From an uncultured Anaerolineae bacterium (lineage in GTDB: Bacteria > Chloroflexota > Anaerolineae > Promineifilales > Promineifilaceae): DNA of 64,000 bases. The stretch spans positions 1 to 64,000 of the forward strand of contig CALEAD010000032.1 in NCBI GenBank assembly GCA_937943625.1, given 5' to 3'. Positions 26,134 to 35,641 of the stretch are shown here, in pieces. A model generated the notes under the pieces. That model did not search any database, was not told the origin of the DNA, and worked only from the letters and a program-made list of their open reading frames with translations. How positions within the stretch are numbered: the first letter of the stretch is position 1; every line of letters starts with the position of its first letter. Position numbers and translations under genes: made by a program.

Positions 26134-27717
26134 CTACAAAATCACCAGCTTTTGCTGCGTAACCGCCTTAATTTTTGAAAGCGCATCCAGCACTACATCC
26201 GGTGGCACACTGTCCAGGTTAATAAACGACAGCGCCTCTTCGCCTGGCTTGTTGCGTCCCATGCGCCATTCGCCAATGTTGACATTATAGGCGGCCAAAA
26301 TCGTGCCAATCTGGCCAATGACGCCGGGCACATCCCGATTCTGCATCACCAGCACCACCCCTTCTGGGCGCGCATCAATTTTATAATTGTCATATTGCAC
26401 AATGCGCGGTTCATTCCCACCAAACAGCACGCCTGCCAGCAGGCGCGATCCCCCTTCCCAACTGACGCGGCAGGTAATCAGGTTGGCATAGTCTACCGCT
26501 TCCAGGTGTGTGGTTTGCGTAATGACAATGCCGCGCTGCTGCGCAATGACCGGCGCATTGATATAATTCAGCGGCCCCTCTACGGAAGCATGTAACATCC
26601 CCTTCAGCAGCGCCGCCGCAATGGCGCGCACCAGTTTTTCTACGGCATCCCCTTTTACCTGCACCTCTACCTGGCGAATGGTGTGGCCATCTAGCCCGGC
26701 GTGCAGTTTCCCAATGGTCTCGGCCAGATCCATATAGGGACGAATGGTGTTGAAGCCCGGCCCGGCCTGAAAGGGCATATTTAGCGCGTTGCGGAAGTCG
26801 TGACCGCGCAGCGCGTCTACGACCTGCTGCACAATTTCGATGGCCACGTTACGTTGCGCTTCTTCGCTGCTGGCACCCAGGTGGGGCGTGTGCAGCACGT
26901 TGGGCAGGCCGATCAGCGGGTTGTCCTGAGGCGGCTCGACGCTGTACACATCTATCGCTGCGGCTTTGACTTTGCCGCTTTGCAGCGCTTCGGCCAGGGC
27001 GAATTCATCAATTAGCTTGCCACGCGCGGCGTTGATGATGATCACGTCATCTTTCATTTGGGCAATAGTTTGGGCGTTGATGATGCGCGTGGTTTCTGGG
27101 GAAATGGCGGTGTGTAAAGTGATGTAATCGCAGGCGGGTAGGAGCTCTTCCAGGTCTACGAGGGGAACGGCCGTTTCTCGCGCCACCTCTTCAGACACAT
27201 ACGGATCATAAGCCAGAATCTCCATGCCAAATGCCCTCGCGCGCTGCGCCACCAGACGGCCGATCCTGCCAAAGCCAATGATGCCCAACGTTTTGCCGTA
27301 AAGCTGCGTGCCCACAAACTTGCTGCGCTGCCACTCGCCTGCCAGCACAGAGGCATGGGCAACGGCCGTGTGGCGGCTGACCGCCAGCATCAGCGCCATC
27401 GTCTGTTCCGCCGTGGCAATGTTGTTTGCCGTAGGCGTATTCATCACAATCACGCCGCGCATGGTTGCCGTCTGCACATCTACGTTGTCCACACCAATAC
27501 CGGCGCGCCCGACCAACTTCAGGTTTGTGGCCGCAGCCAGCACATCTGCGTCCACTTTCGTGTCGCTGCGAATAATCAGCGCGTCATAAGGAGGAATTGT
27601 CGCAATCAGCTCTTCCTTACTCATGCCCGTTTTCATGTCATAGGTCACGTCTGGTATCTGCTTCAGCAATTCCAGCCCGGCTGCGCCCAACTTATCAGAG
27701 ATTAAAATGCGAAACAT
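26134..27717 (-). CDS. serA: D-3-phosphoglycerate dehydrogenase
   Basis: A 527-residue enzyme for the first step of serine synthesis, oxidising 3-phosphoglycerate to phosphohydroxypyruvate with NAD. The catalytic domain is residues 1-315, with the NAD loop [17 protein letters not shown] and the catalytic Arg/Glu/His segments (NAARGKLIDE, LHTPHLGASS). An intervening ASB domain and a C-terminal ACT domain (VPGVIGQIGTILAAYNVNI) follow, the long-form architecture in which serine often acts as feedback inhibitor. The gene lies 2 bp downstream of the aminotransferase gene. Confidence 0.96.
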   Translation of the reverse strand: MFRILISDKLGAAGLELLKQIPDVTYDMKTGMSKEELIATIPPYDALIIRSDTKVDADVLAAATNLKLVGRAGIGVDNVDVQTATMRGVIVMNTPTANNIATAEQTMALMLAVSRHTAVAHASVLAGEWQRSKFVGTQLYGKTLGIIGFGRIGRLVAQRARAFGMEILAYDPYVSEEVARETAVPLVDLEELLPACDYITLHTAISPETTRIINAQTIAQMKDDVIIINAARGKLIDEFALAEALQSGKVKAAAIDVYSVEPPQDNPLIGLPNVLHTPHLGASSEEAQRNVAIEIVQQVVDALRGHDFRNALNMPFQAGPGFNTIRPYMDLAETIGKLHAGLDGHTIRQVEVQVKGDAVEKLVRAIAAALLKGMLHASVEGPLNYINAPVIAQQRGIVITQTTHLEAVDYANLITCRVSWEGGSRLLAGVLFGGNEPRIVQYDNYKIDARPEGVVLVMQNRDVPGVIGQIGTILAAYNVNIGEWRMGRNKPGEEALSFINLDSVPPDVVLDALSKIKAVTQQKLVIL

Positions 27718-27719
27718 GG

Positions 27720-28856
27720 TTATTGCACCCCCGCCAGGTACTCATCTAGCGCTGCGAACAGCTCTTCCATATCTTGCATTTGCAGGTCACCCATGTGCGC
27801 AATGCGGAAAGTTTTGTCCTTCAATTTGCTGCCATAGCCATTCGAAATAATCATGCCCCGGCTGCGCAAGAAACGATTGAGCGCAGAAATATCCAGCCCC
27901 AGGTTGTTGCTGAAGCAGGTTACGGTGGGGGATTCATACCCAGGAGGGGCAAAGAGTTCAATGCCATGCTGTTGCCCCCAGGCAATGGTGCGGTCGCGCA
28001 TCGCCAGGTGGCGAGCAAAACGATTTTCCATGCCTTCTGCCAGCATGTCGCTTAGCTGTTGGTCCAGGGCAAAGAGCAAGGAGATGGCTGGTGTGGCCGG
28101 CGTCTGATTCTTTTGCAGCGACTTATCCAGGGTGATGAAGTCAAAGTAATAGCCACGATTGGGCACAGTTTTGGCTTTGGCCATGGCGCGGTCAGAAACG
28201 GCCGCAAATGCCAGACCGGCCGGCAGGGCAAACGCCTTTTGGCTGGAGGTGAGCGCCACGTCCAGGTCCCAGGCATCGAACTCCAGCCGCGCGCCCGAAA
28301 GGCCGCTGACGGCGTCTATCAAAATCATGATCTCTTCCCCATTCGGCAGGGCGCGGATAGCGGCGGCAATTTCGGCAATGGGGCTGAGCGTACCCACGCT
28401 GGTTTCGTTATGCACAATGGTCACGGCATCAAATTCACCGCTTGCCAGCCGTTCCACAACCATTTCTGGCAGAATCGGTTGTCCCCAGGGAACTTCCAGC
28501 ACTTCATTGGCTTTGCCGTTTAGCTCGGTCACTTCGCGCCAGCGGTCGGCAAAGGCGCCGTTCACACAGTTCAGCACCTTTTTGTTCACGGTGTTGCGAA
28601 TGGCGCCTTCCCAAAGGCCCGTGCCAGAAGAGGCAGAGATGAGGACGCGGCTTTCGGTCATGAAGACCTGGCGCAGCTTGGGTTGAATACGGCCGATCAG
28701 GTCAAGGCACTCTGGCATGCGATGGCCGATCATCCAGGCAGTTTGCGCCTGCAGGATCTCTGGGCGTACCTCAGTGGGGCCGGGAATGAAGAGTTTGATA
28801 TGTGGCGTGGTGGGCGGCGCGGTAGGCGCTGTCGAATTTGTGTTTGAGTTGTTCAT
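27720..28856 (-). CDS. class V aminotransferase, SerC-type (phosphoserine or alanine-glyoxylate)
   Basis: A 378-residue PLP enzyme. The fold-type I core is clear, with FIPGPTEVRPEIL, SASSGTGLWEGAIRN, LIDAVSGLSG and the PLP lysine in ALTSSQKAFALPAG. Similar sequences are annotated as serine-pyruvate or alanine-glyoxylate aminotransferases, but in several phyla this subgroup acts as phosphoserine aminotransferase. Being between serA and a serB-like gene makes the latter role likely. The first 18 residues are Ser/Thr/Pro-rich and overlap the preceding gene by 86 bp. Confidence 0.85.
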   Translation of the reverse strand: MNNSNTNSTAPTAPPTTPHIKLFIPGPTEVRPEILQAQTAWMIGHRMPECLDLIGRIQPKLRQVFMTESRVLISASSGTGLWEGAIRNTVNKKVLNCVNGAFADRWREVTELNGKANEVLEVPWGQPILPEMVVERLASGEFDAVTIVHNETSVGTLSPIAEIAAAIRALPNGEEIMILIDAVSGLSGARLEFDAWDLDVALTSSQKAFALPAGLAFAAVSDRAMAKAKTVPNRGYYFDFITLDKSLQKNQTPATPAISLLFALDQQLSDMLAEGMENRFARHLAMRDRTIAWGQQHGIELFAPPGYESPTVTCFSNNLGLDISALNRFLRSRGMIISNGYGSKLKDKTFRIAHMGDLQMQDMEELFAALDEYLAGVQ

Positions 28857-29646
28857 GGTTAAACGTAATCGCTCCTGTTTGTATCAATTGGGTGGTTTTT
28901 TCTGCCAACAGAGGGTTGGTTTCTTGTAAATAGCCGAGCGCTGCCGGCCCTGCGGCCAGGAGCAGCAGCGGTAGCAGGCTACGACTGTGAATGAAAACGG
29001 GAGCTTGGCTGCGCACGCGCTCACGCACAACGACGCCGCCATAGCCAACAAAGAGATGGACGACAGGCGGAGAAGCGACGGAAGCTGCCAGCAGGTCGCT
29101 CTGGCCATCGCCAATGAGCAGCACGCGCCCTTTTTGCGCGCCTAGCAGTTCGCGTATTACCTGGGCTTTTCCCTCGCTAATGGTGAGCGCGCCCGCTTCG
29201 TACCCCAGGTAGCGGGTCTGGCGAGGGTCATTTTCCCACCAACGGCCGCTTAGCTGGTTATAGTTCACGTCTACAGCGCGAATGTTTTGCCGCGGCACGC
29301 CCAGGTAGAGGCCGAACTCGGTCACCGGCTCGGCCAGCCCGCCGCTGATGATGTAGACCTGATGCCCAAGTGCCTGGAGCGCGCCAATGACGGCCGTTGC
29401 ATCTTCCACTACGTGCCGCTTATACACCTGGCGAATTTGCTGTACTTGCTGGCGCGTGGGGCGCACGGCGCGTAGCCGCTTTTCATACACCTCTTCCAGG
29501 TCTAGCTCACCGTTCATGGCGGCCTGGGTCAGCACTTCTACCCGCCACCGTTTGCCTGCGGTATCTGCGAGAATATCAATCCCCTCAACGGCCGTGAGCG
29601 TCGAATCACAATCAAAAAAGATGTGCTTATAAGGCGGCCAGCGCAT
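28771..29646 (-). CDS. serB: HAD-family phosphoserine phosphatase-like protein
   Basis: A 291-residue HAD phosphatase. Motif I is FFDCDSTLT, motif II IISGGLAEPV, motif III the Lys in TISEGKAQVI, and motif IV LLIGDGQSDLLAA, all as in SerB. It probably removes phosphate from phosphoserine, completing the serine pathway with the next two genes. The C-terminal 80 residues extend beyond the usual SerB length and overlap the aminotransferase gene. The ATG at 29646 is used; 29694 would add 16 residues without homology. Confidence 0.82.
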   Translation of the reverse strand: MRWPPYKHIFFDCDSTLTAVEGIDILADTAGKRWRVEVLTQAAMNGELDLEEVYEKRLRAVRPTRQQVQQIRQVYKRHVVEDATAVIGALQALGHQVYIISGGLAEPVTEFGLYLGVPRQNIRAVDVNYNQLSGRWWENDPRQTRYLGYEAGALTISEGKAQVIRELLGAQKGRVLLIGDGQSDLLAASVASPPVVHLFVGYGGVVVRERVRSQAPVFIHSRSLLPLLLLAAGPAALGYLQETNPLLAEKTTQLIQTGAITFNHEQLKHKFDSAYRAAHHATYQTLHSRPH

Positions 29647-29752
29647 AGCAAAGATTGTACTTGCGCCCAGAAGGATTGGCAACGAACAACACATTCAGGC
29701 CACTGGCGCGGGCGCTAACAAACAAGATATACACTCCCCCGTCCATAGTCAC

Positions 29753-29791
29753 AAAAAAACAGCCCCAAAGGCTTTTGGCCTTCAAGGCTGT
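29753..29791 (-). terminator. terminator of the ABC importer operon
   Basis: On the minus strand, ACAGCCTTGAAGGC - CAAAA - GCCTTTGGGGCTGT followed by a run of seven T. One or two mismatches in 14-bp arms. Confidence 0.85.
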
Positions 29792-29828
29792 TTTCATAGA
29801 CGAATACCCAGTCGTCAGAAACGGCGAT

Positions 29829-31379
29829 TTACGGCGCGGCTTCTTCCATCAGGCGGTTAGCCTGCGCTTCGGCATCGGCCAACACCGCGTCAATGTCTTC
29901 ACCAGACAGAATACGCTCGAAAGCCTGGGTCATCACGTCGCGCACATTATCATAGCCGGCCACCGGAGCCTCACGCTTGCTATATTTCAGCAGGTTAAAG
30001 GCCGTCTCATAGGCCGGATTCTCGGCAAAGTAACTTTCCAGCTGTTTGGCCACGCTTTCGCGCACCGGGAAATAGTTGCTGGCAATAGCCCAGTTCGCCT
30101 GCACTTCTGGTGAGGTGTAGTACTTAATAAACAGCCAGGCTGCCAGCTGAGTTTTCGGATCAGTCCTGGGTATACTCACGCTAGCGCCATAGATATTCAT
30201 CACCGGTTCTGGCGTCGTGTGGGGAATAGCAGCCACAGACCACTCAAAACCGCCCGTGCCACCGTCATTTACGGCTGCCGCATAGAAAGGCAACCCAGAC
30301 GAAGAGCCCATAGTGAACAGGGTCTTGCCCGCGCCAAAGTCATTCTGGTCACCAAAGCGCTCGGCAATGCGCACCGCACAGCCAGCGTCAAACAACTGTT
30401 TGATGTGCATCATCGCATCTTTAGCTTCTGGCGTATTCAACGTGAAGCGGTTGTTCTCATAATCATAGATGTCACCACCACGCGCAAAAACCAGCGCCGC
30501 AAAGTTAGAAGCGTCGGTACGCACCTGGTAGCCGATGCTAAAGCTAGGATCAGCACTCTTGCTGAATGGATTGTCCTTAGCGGCGCATACGGCTTCAGCA
30601 AACTGCTCAGGTGTTTGCGGTGGGCCATCAAAGCTAATTGCGCCCGCTGCACGCAGTTCAGCCAGCCAATCTGCATTATAATACAGCATCTCCATAGAGC
30701 GGTTTGGCGGGAACCCAAAAGCCTGGTTGCCAAACTGAGGCAGGCGGTCTCCATCAATAAACGCCTGGAAGAAGTCGGCTTGTTCTTCCGCAGAAAGGCC
30801 ATAAACCGGGTGATTGATATAAGGGTCCAAGCTGACCAGGCCGTTGGCAACCATATAGGCCGCTGCCTGGTTTTGGTAAGCGACAGTTAGACCGGGCAGC
30901 TCACCCGTGGTCAGGCCAGCAATCATCTTGTTATAGATGTCATCATAACCACCCTCATTGCGCGCTTCAACAATGATGCCGTAGGGGTTGGTGGCGTTAA
31001 ACTCATCCACAATGAGTTGCAATTGAGCTTCGCGAGCGCGGGTGTGCTGATGCCAGAAAACAACGCGCGTCCCGCTTAGTTCCTTGGCGATCTCATCAAT
31101 GTTGCCGTAGATAGTGACATCATAGGGAAGTTCTTCCTCAACCGGTTGTGCCGTAGGTTCCTGCACGGGTTGGGTAGTAGGTTTTGGCTGGGTCGCTTCC
31201 GTCACCGCTTCGCTGACTTGTGTTGCGACCTGTTCGACGGCAGGAGCGACTTGCGTGGCTGCCTCTTGCGCTTGCTGCACGGCCTGTTCAACCTGCTCTG
31301 ATCCACCACAGGCAACCAGGAGCAAGCCTAGCACCATAACTAGCAAGATGGTTAATTTGTTGAATTTTCGGTTTGACAT
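29829..31379 (-). CDS. ABC transporter solute-binding lipoprotein (family 1, sugar type)
   Basis: A 516-residue extracellular binding protein. The signal peptide ends in the lipobox LLLVACGG, followed by a Gln/Val/Pro-rich linker to about residue 90, and an SBP family 1 domain (VVFWHQHTRAREAQLQ, FPPNRSMEMLYYN, MGSSSGLPFYAAA, AAWLFIKYYTSPEVQ). The ligand is probably an oligosaccharide or glycerol-phosphate type compound. The start has GGAGGAG 9 nt upstream. It is the last of three genes in the operon. No ATPase gene is nearby, so a shared MsiK-like ATPase is presumed. The gene has no ACGGCCGT. Confidence 0.9.
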   Translation of the reverse strand: MSNRKFNKLTILLVMVLGLLLVACGGSEQVEQAVQQAQEAATQVAPAVEQVATQVSEAVTEATQPKPTTQPVQEPTAQPVEEELPYDVTIYGNIDEIAKELSGTRVVFWHQHTRAREAQLQLIVDEFNATNPYGIIVEARNEGGYDDIYNKMIAGLTTGELPGLTVAYQNQAAAYMVANGLVSLDPYINHPVYGLSAEEQADFFQAFIDGDRLPQFGNQAFGFPPNRSMEMLYYNADWLAELRAAGAISFDGPPQTPEQFAEAVCAAKDNPFSKSADPSFSIGYQVRTDASNFAALVFARGGDIYDYENNRFTLNTPEAKDAMMHIKQLFDAGCAVRIAERFGDQNDFGAGKTLFTMGSSSGLPFYAAAVNDGGTGGFEWSVAAIPHTTPEPVMNIYGASVSIPRTDPKTQLAAWLFIKYYTSPEVQANWAIASNYFPVRESVAKQLESYFAENPAYETAFNLLKYSKREAPVAGYDNVRDVMTQAFERILSGEDIDAVLADAEAQANRLMEEAAP

Positions 31380-31520
31380 GATAATTTTCTCCTCCAAAAA
31401 AGAATTTGGTAGACTTTTCATAGCGTATTGCTAACTGTTTAACTTTTTCCAGACCTGGCAGGTTTTTGCATCCTTATTTTCCTGTTTGGGCATCACCTCC
31501 TTCATTTTGACCGTATAGGC

Positions 31521-32582
31521 TTAACCTTTCAGCCCACTGGTGGAGATTCCTTCAATAAAAGTACGCTGTGTCAGCGCGTACAGTAATAGAATAGGCAGCA
31601 GGGTAATCATAACCCCAGCCATGCGCAGGTGTGCCAGATTGCCCTCAGTTTGTAAAAACTGTAGCAACCCAACTGAAATTGGGCGCCAGCTGTCATCATT
31701 AGTGACCAACAGCGGCCACGCCAGCGCGTTCCAGCTGCCAATAAACGTAAACAACACAATCACCAGAATGACTGGTCTGGAGAGTGGCACAACTACCTGC
31801 AATAAAAAGCGGAGATGGCCGGCGCCATCCATGCGTGCCGCATCCCATAATTCATTGGGGATGGTGGCAAAATGCTGTCGCATGAGGAAGATAGAAATGG
31901 CACTCGCCATGAAGGGAATGGTTAGAGCTGGCCAGTTGTTTGTCCAACAGTTGCGCACATTACACCAGCCTAATCCCCCGCTACCGAAAAACTCGCCAAC
32001 CTTACTCACAATCAGGAAGTTGGGCAGGTCAGTCACAATATCGGGAATCATCAACGTTGCTAACATGAGCGCAAAGAGCAATTCACGGCCGGTAAATTTG
32101 ATGCGGGCAAAGGCATAAGCAGCCAGTGTACAGAAAGTAACCGTACCAGCTACGGTGATTACCACAATTCGCAGCGTATTATAAATATAGCGACCCAAAT
32201 TTGCCTCTTGCCAGGCAGCACAATAGTTGGTGATAAACGGAATGCGAAAATGTTCATTTCGGTTAATGACATTGGCCTCACGCAAAGCAGACCTTGCGGC
32301 AAGACCTCCTTGTTGTGCTGCGGCTTCTTCGGGAATGCTGATGGTGATACGGGTGCGAGAATAAGTTTGACCTTCTACGCGATACTCGTCTGTGGTGACC
32401 AGGATACATGGACTAGCGTTAATTGCGCGCGGCCAAACCAGACCCGCATTTACTTCCCCCAGGGTCATCATAGATACGCTAGTCATCCAAATCAGGGGCA
32501 ATAATGAAATGCCGGTATAAAAGAGTAGCACTGCATAGACGAGCAGGCGAGGGATATTAAGCCTTTCTAGCGAATTTTTCAT
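31521..32582 (-). CDS. ABC sugar transporter permease (MalG/UgpE-like)
   Basis: A 353-residue membrane protein with six predicted transmembrane helices and the EAA loop ([26 protein letters not shown]). It pairs with the upstream MalF-like permease to form the channel. About 70 residues are inserted in the first external loop compared with a minimal MalG. The start lies 6 bp after the stop of the previous gene. Confidence 0.92.
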   Translation of the reverse strand: MKNSLERLNIPRLLVYAVLLFYTGISLLPLIWMTSVSMMTLGEVNAGLVWPRAINASPCILVTTDEYRVEGQTYSRTRITISIPEEAAAQQGGLAARSALREANVINRNEHFRIPFITNYCAAWQEANLGRYIYNTLRIVVITVAGTVTFCTLAAYAFARIKFTGRELLFALMLATLMIPDIVTDLPNFLIVSKVGEFFGSGGLGWCNVRNCWTNNWPALTIPFMASAISIFLMRQHFATIPNELWDAARMDGAGHLRFLLQVVVPLSRPVILVIVLFTFIGSWNALAWPLLVTNDDSWRPISVGLLQFLQTEGNLAHLRMAGVMITLLPILLLYALTQRTFIEGISTSGLKG

Positions 32583-32588
32583 GGTTAC

Positions 32589-34259
32589 TTATCCGTAGAA
32601 CACCCTCTTGGCAGCTATCCGGTTTTGCACTAGCGTGAGCGTGAGGATAATGACAAACAAAACCATAGCCATTGCTGTCGCATAGCCAAATCTGGCTCCC
32701 CGGAAGAAGGTTTCAAAGAAGTAGACGCTTACCGTATCGGTTGTTCCCAGCGAGGCGGCATCACGCAATACCCAGACGTGATTAAAAGCCTTAAATGTGC
32801 CAATCACAGAGATCACAGACAGGAAAAAGGTGGTTGGCGACAGGAGGGGAACGGTAATGTGGCGAAAGAGTGCCCAACGGCCAGCGCCATCAATTTTGGC
32901 CGCTTCGTACAGCTCGTGGGGGATATTGCCTAGACCGGCCAGAAAGATAACGGTGTTATAGCCCACGAAATTCCAGATATTGAACAAAATAATCACGAGC
33001 AAAGCCAGGCTGGGGCCAATTGCCCAGGCGGAAGCGGCTTCAATACCGAATGCCTGACCGAGCACGGCCAGTGCACTGTTAGGCTCCTTAAGCCACAGCA
33101 GCGCCCTTTCTGGGTTGGCCCCGCCATTGGTGAAAAAGCTGTTCACAAAGCCGTTTGGCCGCAAGCTGAAAAGCGCCTGGAAGATACCTGCAGCGGCTAC
33201 TGCGGGCGTGATGTAGGGGATGAAGAATACCACGCGGAAGAAGCCCTTGCCTTGAATATTCTGGAAAAGCAGGTAGGCGAGAACCATAGCGATGGCTAAC
33301 TGCACCGGGACAGTGCCGATGGAGTAGAAAATGGTGACCCGAAGTGACAGGTAGAAGCGTGGGTCGGCGCCCTGAATGATGGCTGGCCAGATGTCAATCA
33401 GATAGTAGCCCGTGCCAATCAGGCCTGCGGCGCCGGCAATGCCAGCAAACAGCTTGACTGTGGATTGCTGGCGCATGCCCCAAGACCACAAGAGGTAGGC
33501 GACGACCAGAGCGACCAAACCTTGTGATAGAAACCGGATGCGAATAGCTGCTGTGGCGGCGGCAACGGGATCAAGCCCCTGGTAGTGTGCCCAGACGGAT
33601 TGGATGAGCAGAAATGCGCCGCCCAAAGTGATCACAATGATCAGGGCAGGGGTGGTAAAGTTGGGCAAAATGGAATAACGGGTAGGGGCGTACAGTTTGT
33701 GCTGCCATTGCTCAAGGAGAAAATTGACCATAAAGCCGGTTACTATGGTTGCTATTCCCAGGGATATGTTGCCCATTTTGGCGGCGTAGCCAGCTGCAAT
33801 TGCCTGTTCTTGGGTGAAGAAGGTGATGAAGCTGAGCAAGAATTGCACAAGACCAAATGCTATCAATCCGGCAGGCAAGAAAAAGAGCAGGGGAAAGTGG
33901 TAGGGTATATTTTTTTCTTTTGCTTTTGTGCGTGCCTCCCACAGAGACATAAGCCCTGCGCCTATAAGCCCCAAGATGACCAGGGCGAAGAAGACGTAAG
34001 CGATGTCTCCCATGGCGCTGGTGAAATTTTGTAATCCCCGGTACTCTCCTTGGCGAATGCGCCAGTTATAGAGACTGACATAACCAGCATAAAAAATGGG
34101 GAACATGCCGAAAAGGAAGATGATAACCAGGCCTGGCGCTAAAAAGAGGTAGGCGGTTATGTTCTCTTTGAGAATCCGCCCTCTACGGCCGGCGAGAAAA
34201 CCGCGATAATGGCCAACATCCTTATTTTGTTGGCCGGTGGAGATGGTTTCGGACACCAT
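32589..34259 (-). CDS. ABC sugar transporter permease (MalF/UgpA-like) with inserted membrane segments
   Basis: A 556-residue permease. The N-terminal helix ([17 protein letters not shown]) and the C-terminal half from about residue 305 have the normal MalF fold, including the EAA loop ([21 protein letters not shown]). Between them about 230 residues form roughly five to six further hydrophobic segments (about 85-105, 125-150, 165-185, 205-225, 245-260, 270-290) instead of a short loop. This makes the protein nearly twice as long as typical. GGAG lies 7-8 nt upstream of the ATG. Confidence 0.87.
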   Translation of the reverse strand: MVSETISTGQQNKDVGHYRGFLAGRRGRILKENITAYLFLAPGLVIIFLFGMFPIFYAGYVSLYNWRIRQGEYRGLQNFTSAMGDIAYVFFALVILGLIGAGLMSLWEARTKAKEKNIPYHFPLLFFLPAGLIAFGLVQFLLSFITFFTQEQAIAAGYAAKMGNISLGIATIVTGFMVNFLLEQWQHKLYAPTRYSILPNFTTPALIIVITLGGAFLLIQSVWAHYQGLDPVAAATAAIRIRFLSQGLVALVVAYLLWSWGMRQQSTVKLFAGIAGAAGLIGTGYYLIDIWPAIIQGADPRFYLSLRVTIFYSIGTVPVQLAIAMVLAYLLFQNIQGKGFFRVVFFIPYITPAVAAAGIFQALFSLRPNGFVNSFFTNGGANPERALLWLKEPNSALAVLGQAFGIEAASAWAIGPSLALLVIILFNIWNFVGYNTVIFLAGLGNIPHELYEAAKIDGAGRWALFRHITVPLLSPTTFFLSVISVIGTFKAFNHVWVLRDAASLGTTDTVSVYFFETFFRGARFGYATAMAMVLFVIILTLTLVQNRIAAKRVFYG

Positions 34260-34315
34260 TGTTTTTCTCCAATTGTTTTTCAGACAACTGTTCTATATAC
34301 CGGATTGTCGTGCGA

Positions 34316-34338
34316 ATTATACATTGTTTTTGTTGACT
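34316..34338 (-). promoter_or_regulatory. candidate promoter of the ABC importer operon
   Basis: On the minus strand a perfect TATAAT (34316-34321) lies about 55 bp before the first gene. The -35 is weak (TGACCA at 17-nt spacing). The remaining gap (34340-34686) is AT-rich at first; an open frame without a start codon at about 34442-34572 looks like a gene tail (see findings). Confidence 0.45.
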
Positions 34339-34686
34339 TGGTCACAACAGCAGCCACGAAATTAGCACCGATTAGTTAATGAACGCTTAAGTTTTTGCTA
34401 ACGAGAGGATAATAATCGGCAAATATTTTGTTAACAGGGTGGATTGTGTGGGTTTGTTGTAACTGCTTCAGCCGGTTACACGGCCGTAAACGGTGGCGAT
34501 GAGCTTGATTTTGCCCGGCTATTTGGCCTGGAAAGGATCGGTTTTGCGCAAGCATGGGGTGGGTTTACCTGACTACTAACCGTAAGGGGTGTAAAGAAGG
34601 CGAAGCTGTCTGGGTTCCTTTGCAAGCCTGTAATTCAGCTCCAGAGAGGCTTTGTAGTTGTAGGTTTACCCGCTTTTTGGGGGAAG

Positions 34687-35597
34687 TCACAGGGTGCTTT
34701 GTGCTGTTTGGATTGTTTGCCTGAGCCCTTCTGTTAGCGAAGTGGCTGCCTGCCAACCAGTTTGGGCTAGGGTGTGGGCGGCATTGGCCTGTTGTATGCT
34801 GTCTTCGCCGGGGCGGCCGGGCAGCACGCCGGGCCTGGGCTGGCCTTTGCCGTCCACCAGCTCGTAGATCAGGCGCACCACGTCCACAACGGCCGTTGCT
34901 GTGCCAGTGCCTAATTCTATGGTCTCTCCTGCGGCCAGGTTGTGGCGCAGAACGGTCGTCAGCCCGCAGACCACGTCGCTCAAGTAAATCCAGTCCCGCT
35001 GCTGTAAACCGGCCGTCATGGCAAAATCCTGGTCGCGCAGGGCGGCCTGCACTGCGGCCGCCACCAGGGTGTGGCCCGGTTGCCCTGGGCCGTAGGCCTG
35101 AAAAATCATCGCGCCGACAATGGGCCAGCCCTGCGTGCGCGCATACATCTGGCAAAAAGCCCACGCGGCCGCCTTGCTGGCGGCATAGACGTTCATGGCG
35201 CTGCGCTCGCCGGGGGTGCGCGCCACAATCAGCTGTTGCGGGGGGGGGCTTTTTCAAAGCAGGCGCGCAGCAGATTGACGGTGGCGCTGAGGTTGTGGCG
35301 CACGGCCGTTTCTACATCGAGGAAGGGGTCGGTGGCGCCGGCCGCAGCCAGGTGGATCACCCGGTCTGCCGCAGCCTGGCGCACGGCGCGATTGGTAAGC
35401 GACACGTGGCGCAGGTCGGCGTAAACGGCCGTCAGGCGGCCATTGGCGCGTGCTGCGGTCCACTCTGCCGGCAGCAGAGCAGGATTGCTGTGCGCTTCGC
35501 GCAACAGCAGCACGATTTCGTCCGAGGTTTGGGTAAGCAGGTGAGAGATCAGGCTGCGGCCGATGAAGCCTGTCCCCCCGGTGACGAGAACGCGCAT
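34687..35597 (-). pseudogene. NAD-dependent epimerase/SDR, frameshifted in a C9 tract
   Basis: Two minus-strand frames (35229-35597 and 34687-35226) together encode one extended SDR enzyme of about 300 residues. The first has the NAD-binding motif VTGGTGFIGRSL; the second the active-site Tyr-Lys pair (VYAASKAAAW), FQAYGPGQPGH and IYLSDVV. They are split at a run of nine C on the minus strand (plus-strand G9, 35240-35248). Ten C would restore a continuous reading (KAPPPQQL). The protein probably epimerises or dehydrates nucleotide sugars and neighbours a sugar nucleotidyltransferase. This is either a sequencing error, a true inactivation or a phase-variable tract. Confidence 0.85.
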
Positions 35598-35641
35598 GGT
35601 TACAGAGTGGTTAGCGGAGTGTAGTTATGGTTAGTGGGGGA

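Noticed and set aside
34565..35257. 230-residue frame over the epimerase tail
   Set aside because: It is a shadow of the SDR coding frame with Arg/Pro-rich composition; the true frame has the SDR motifs.
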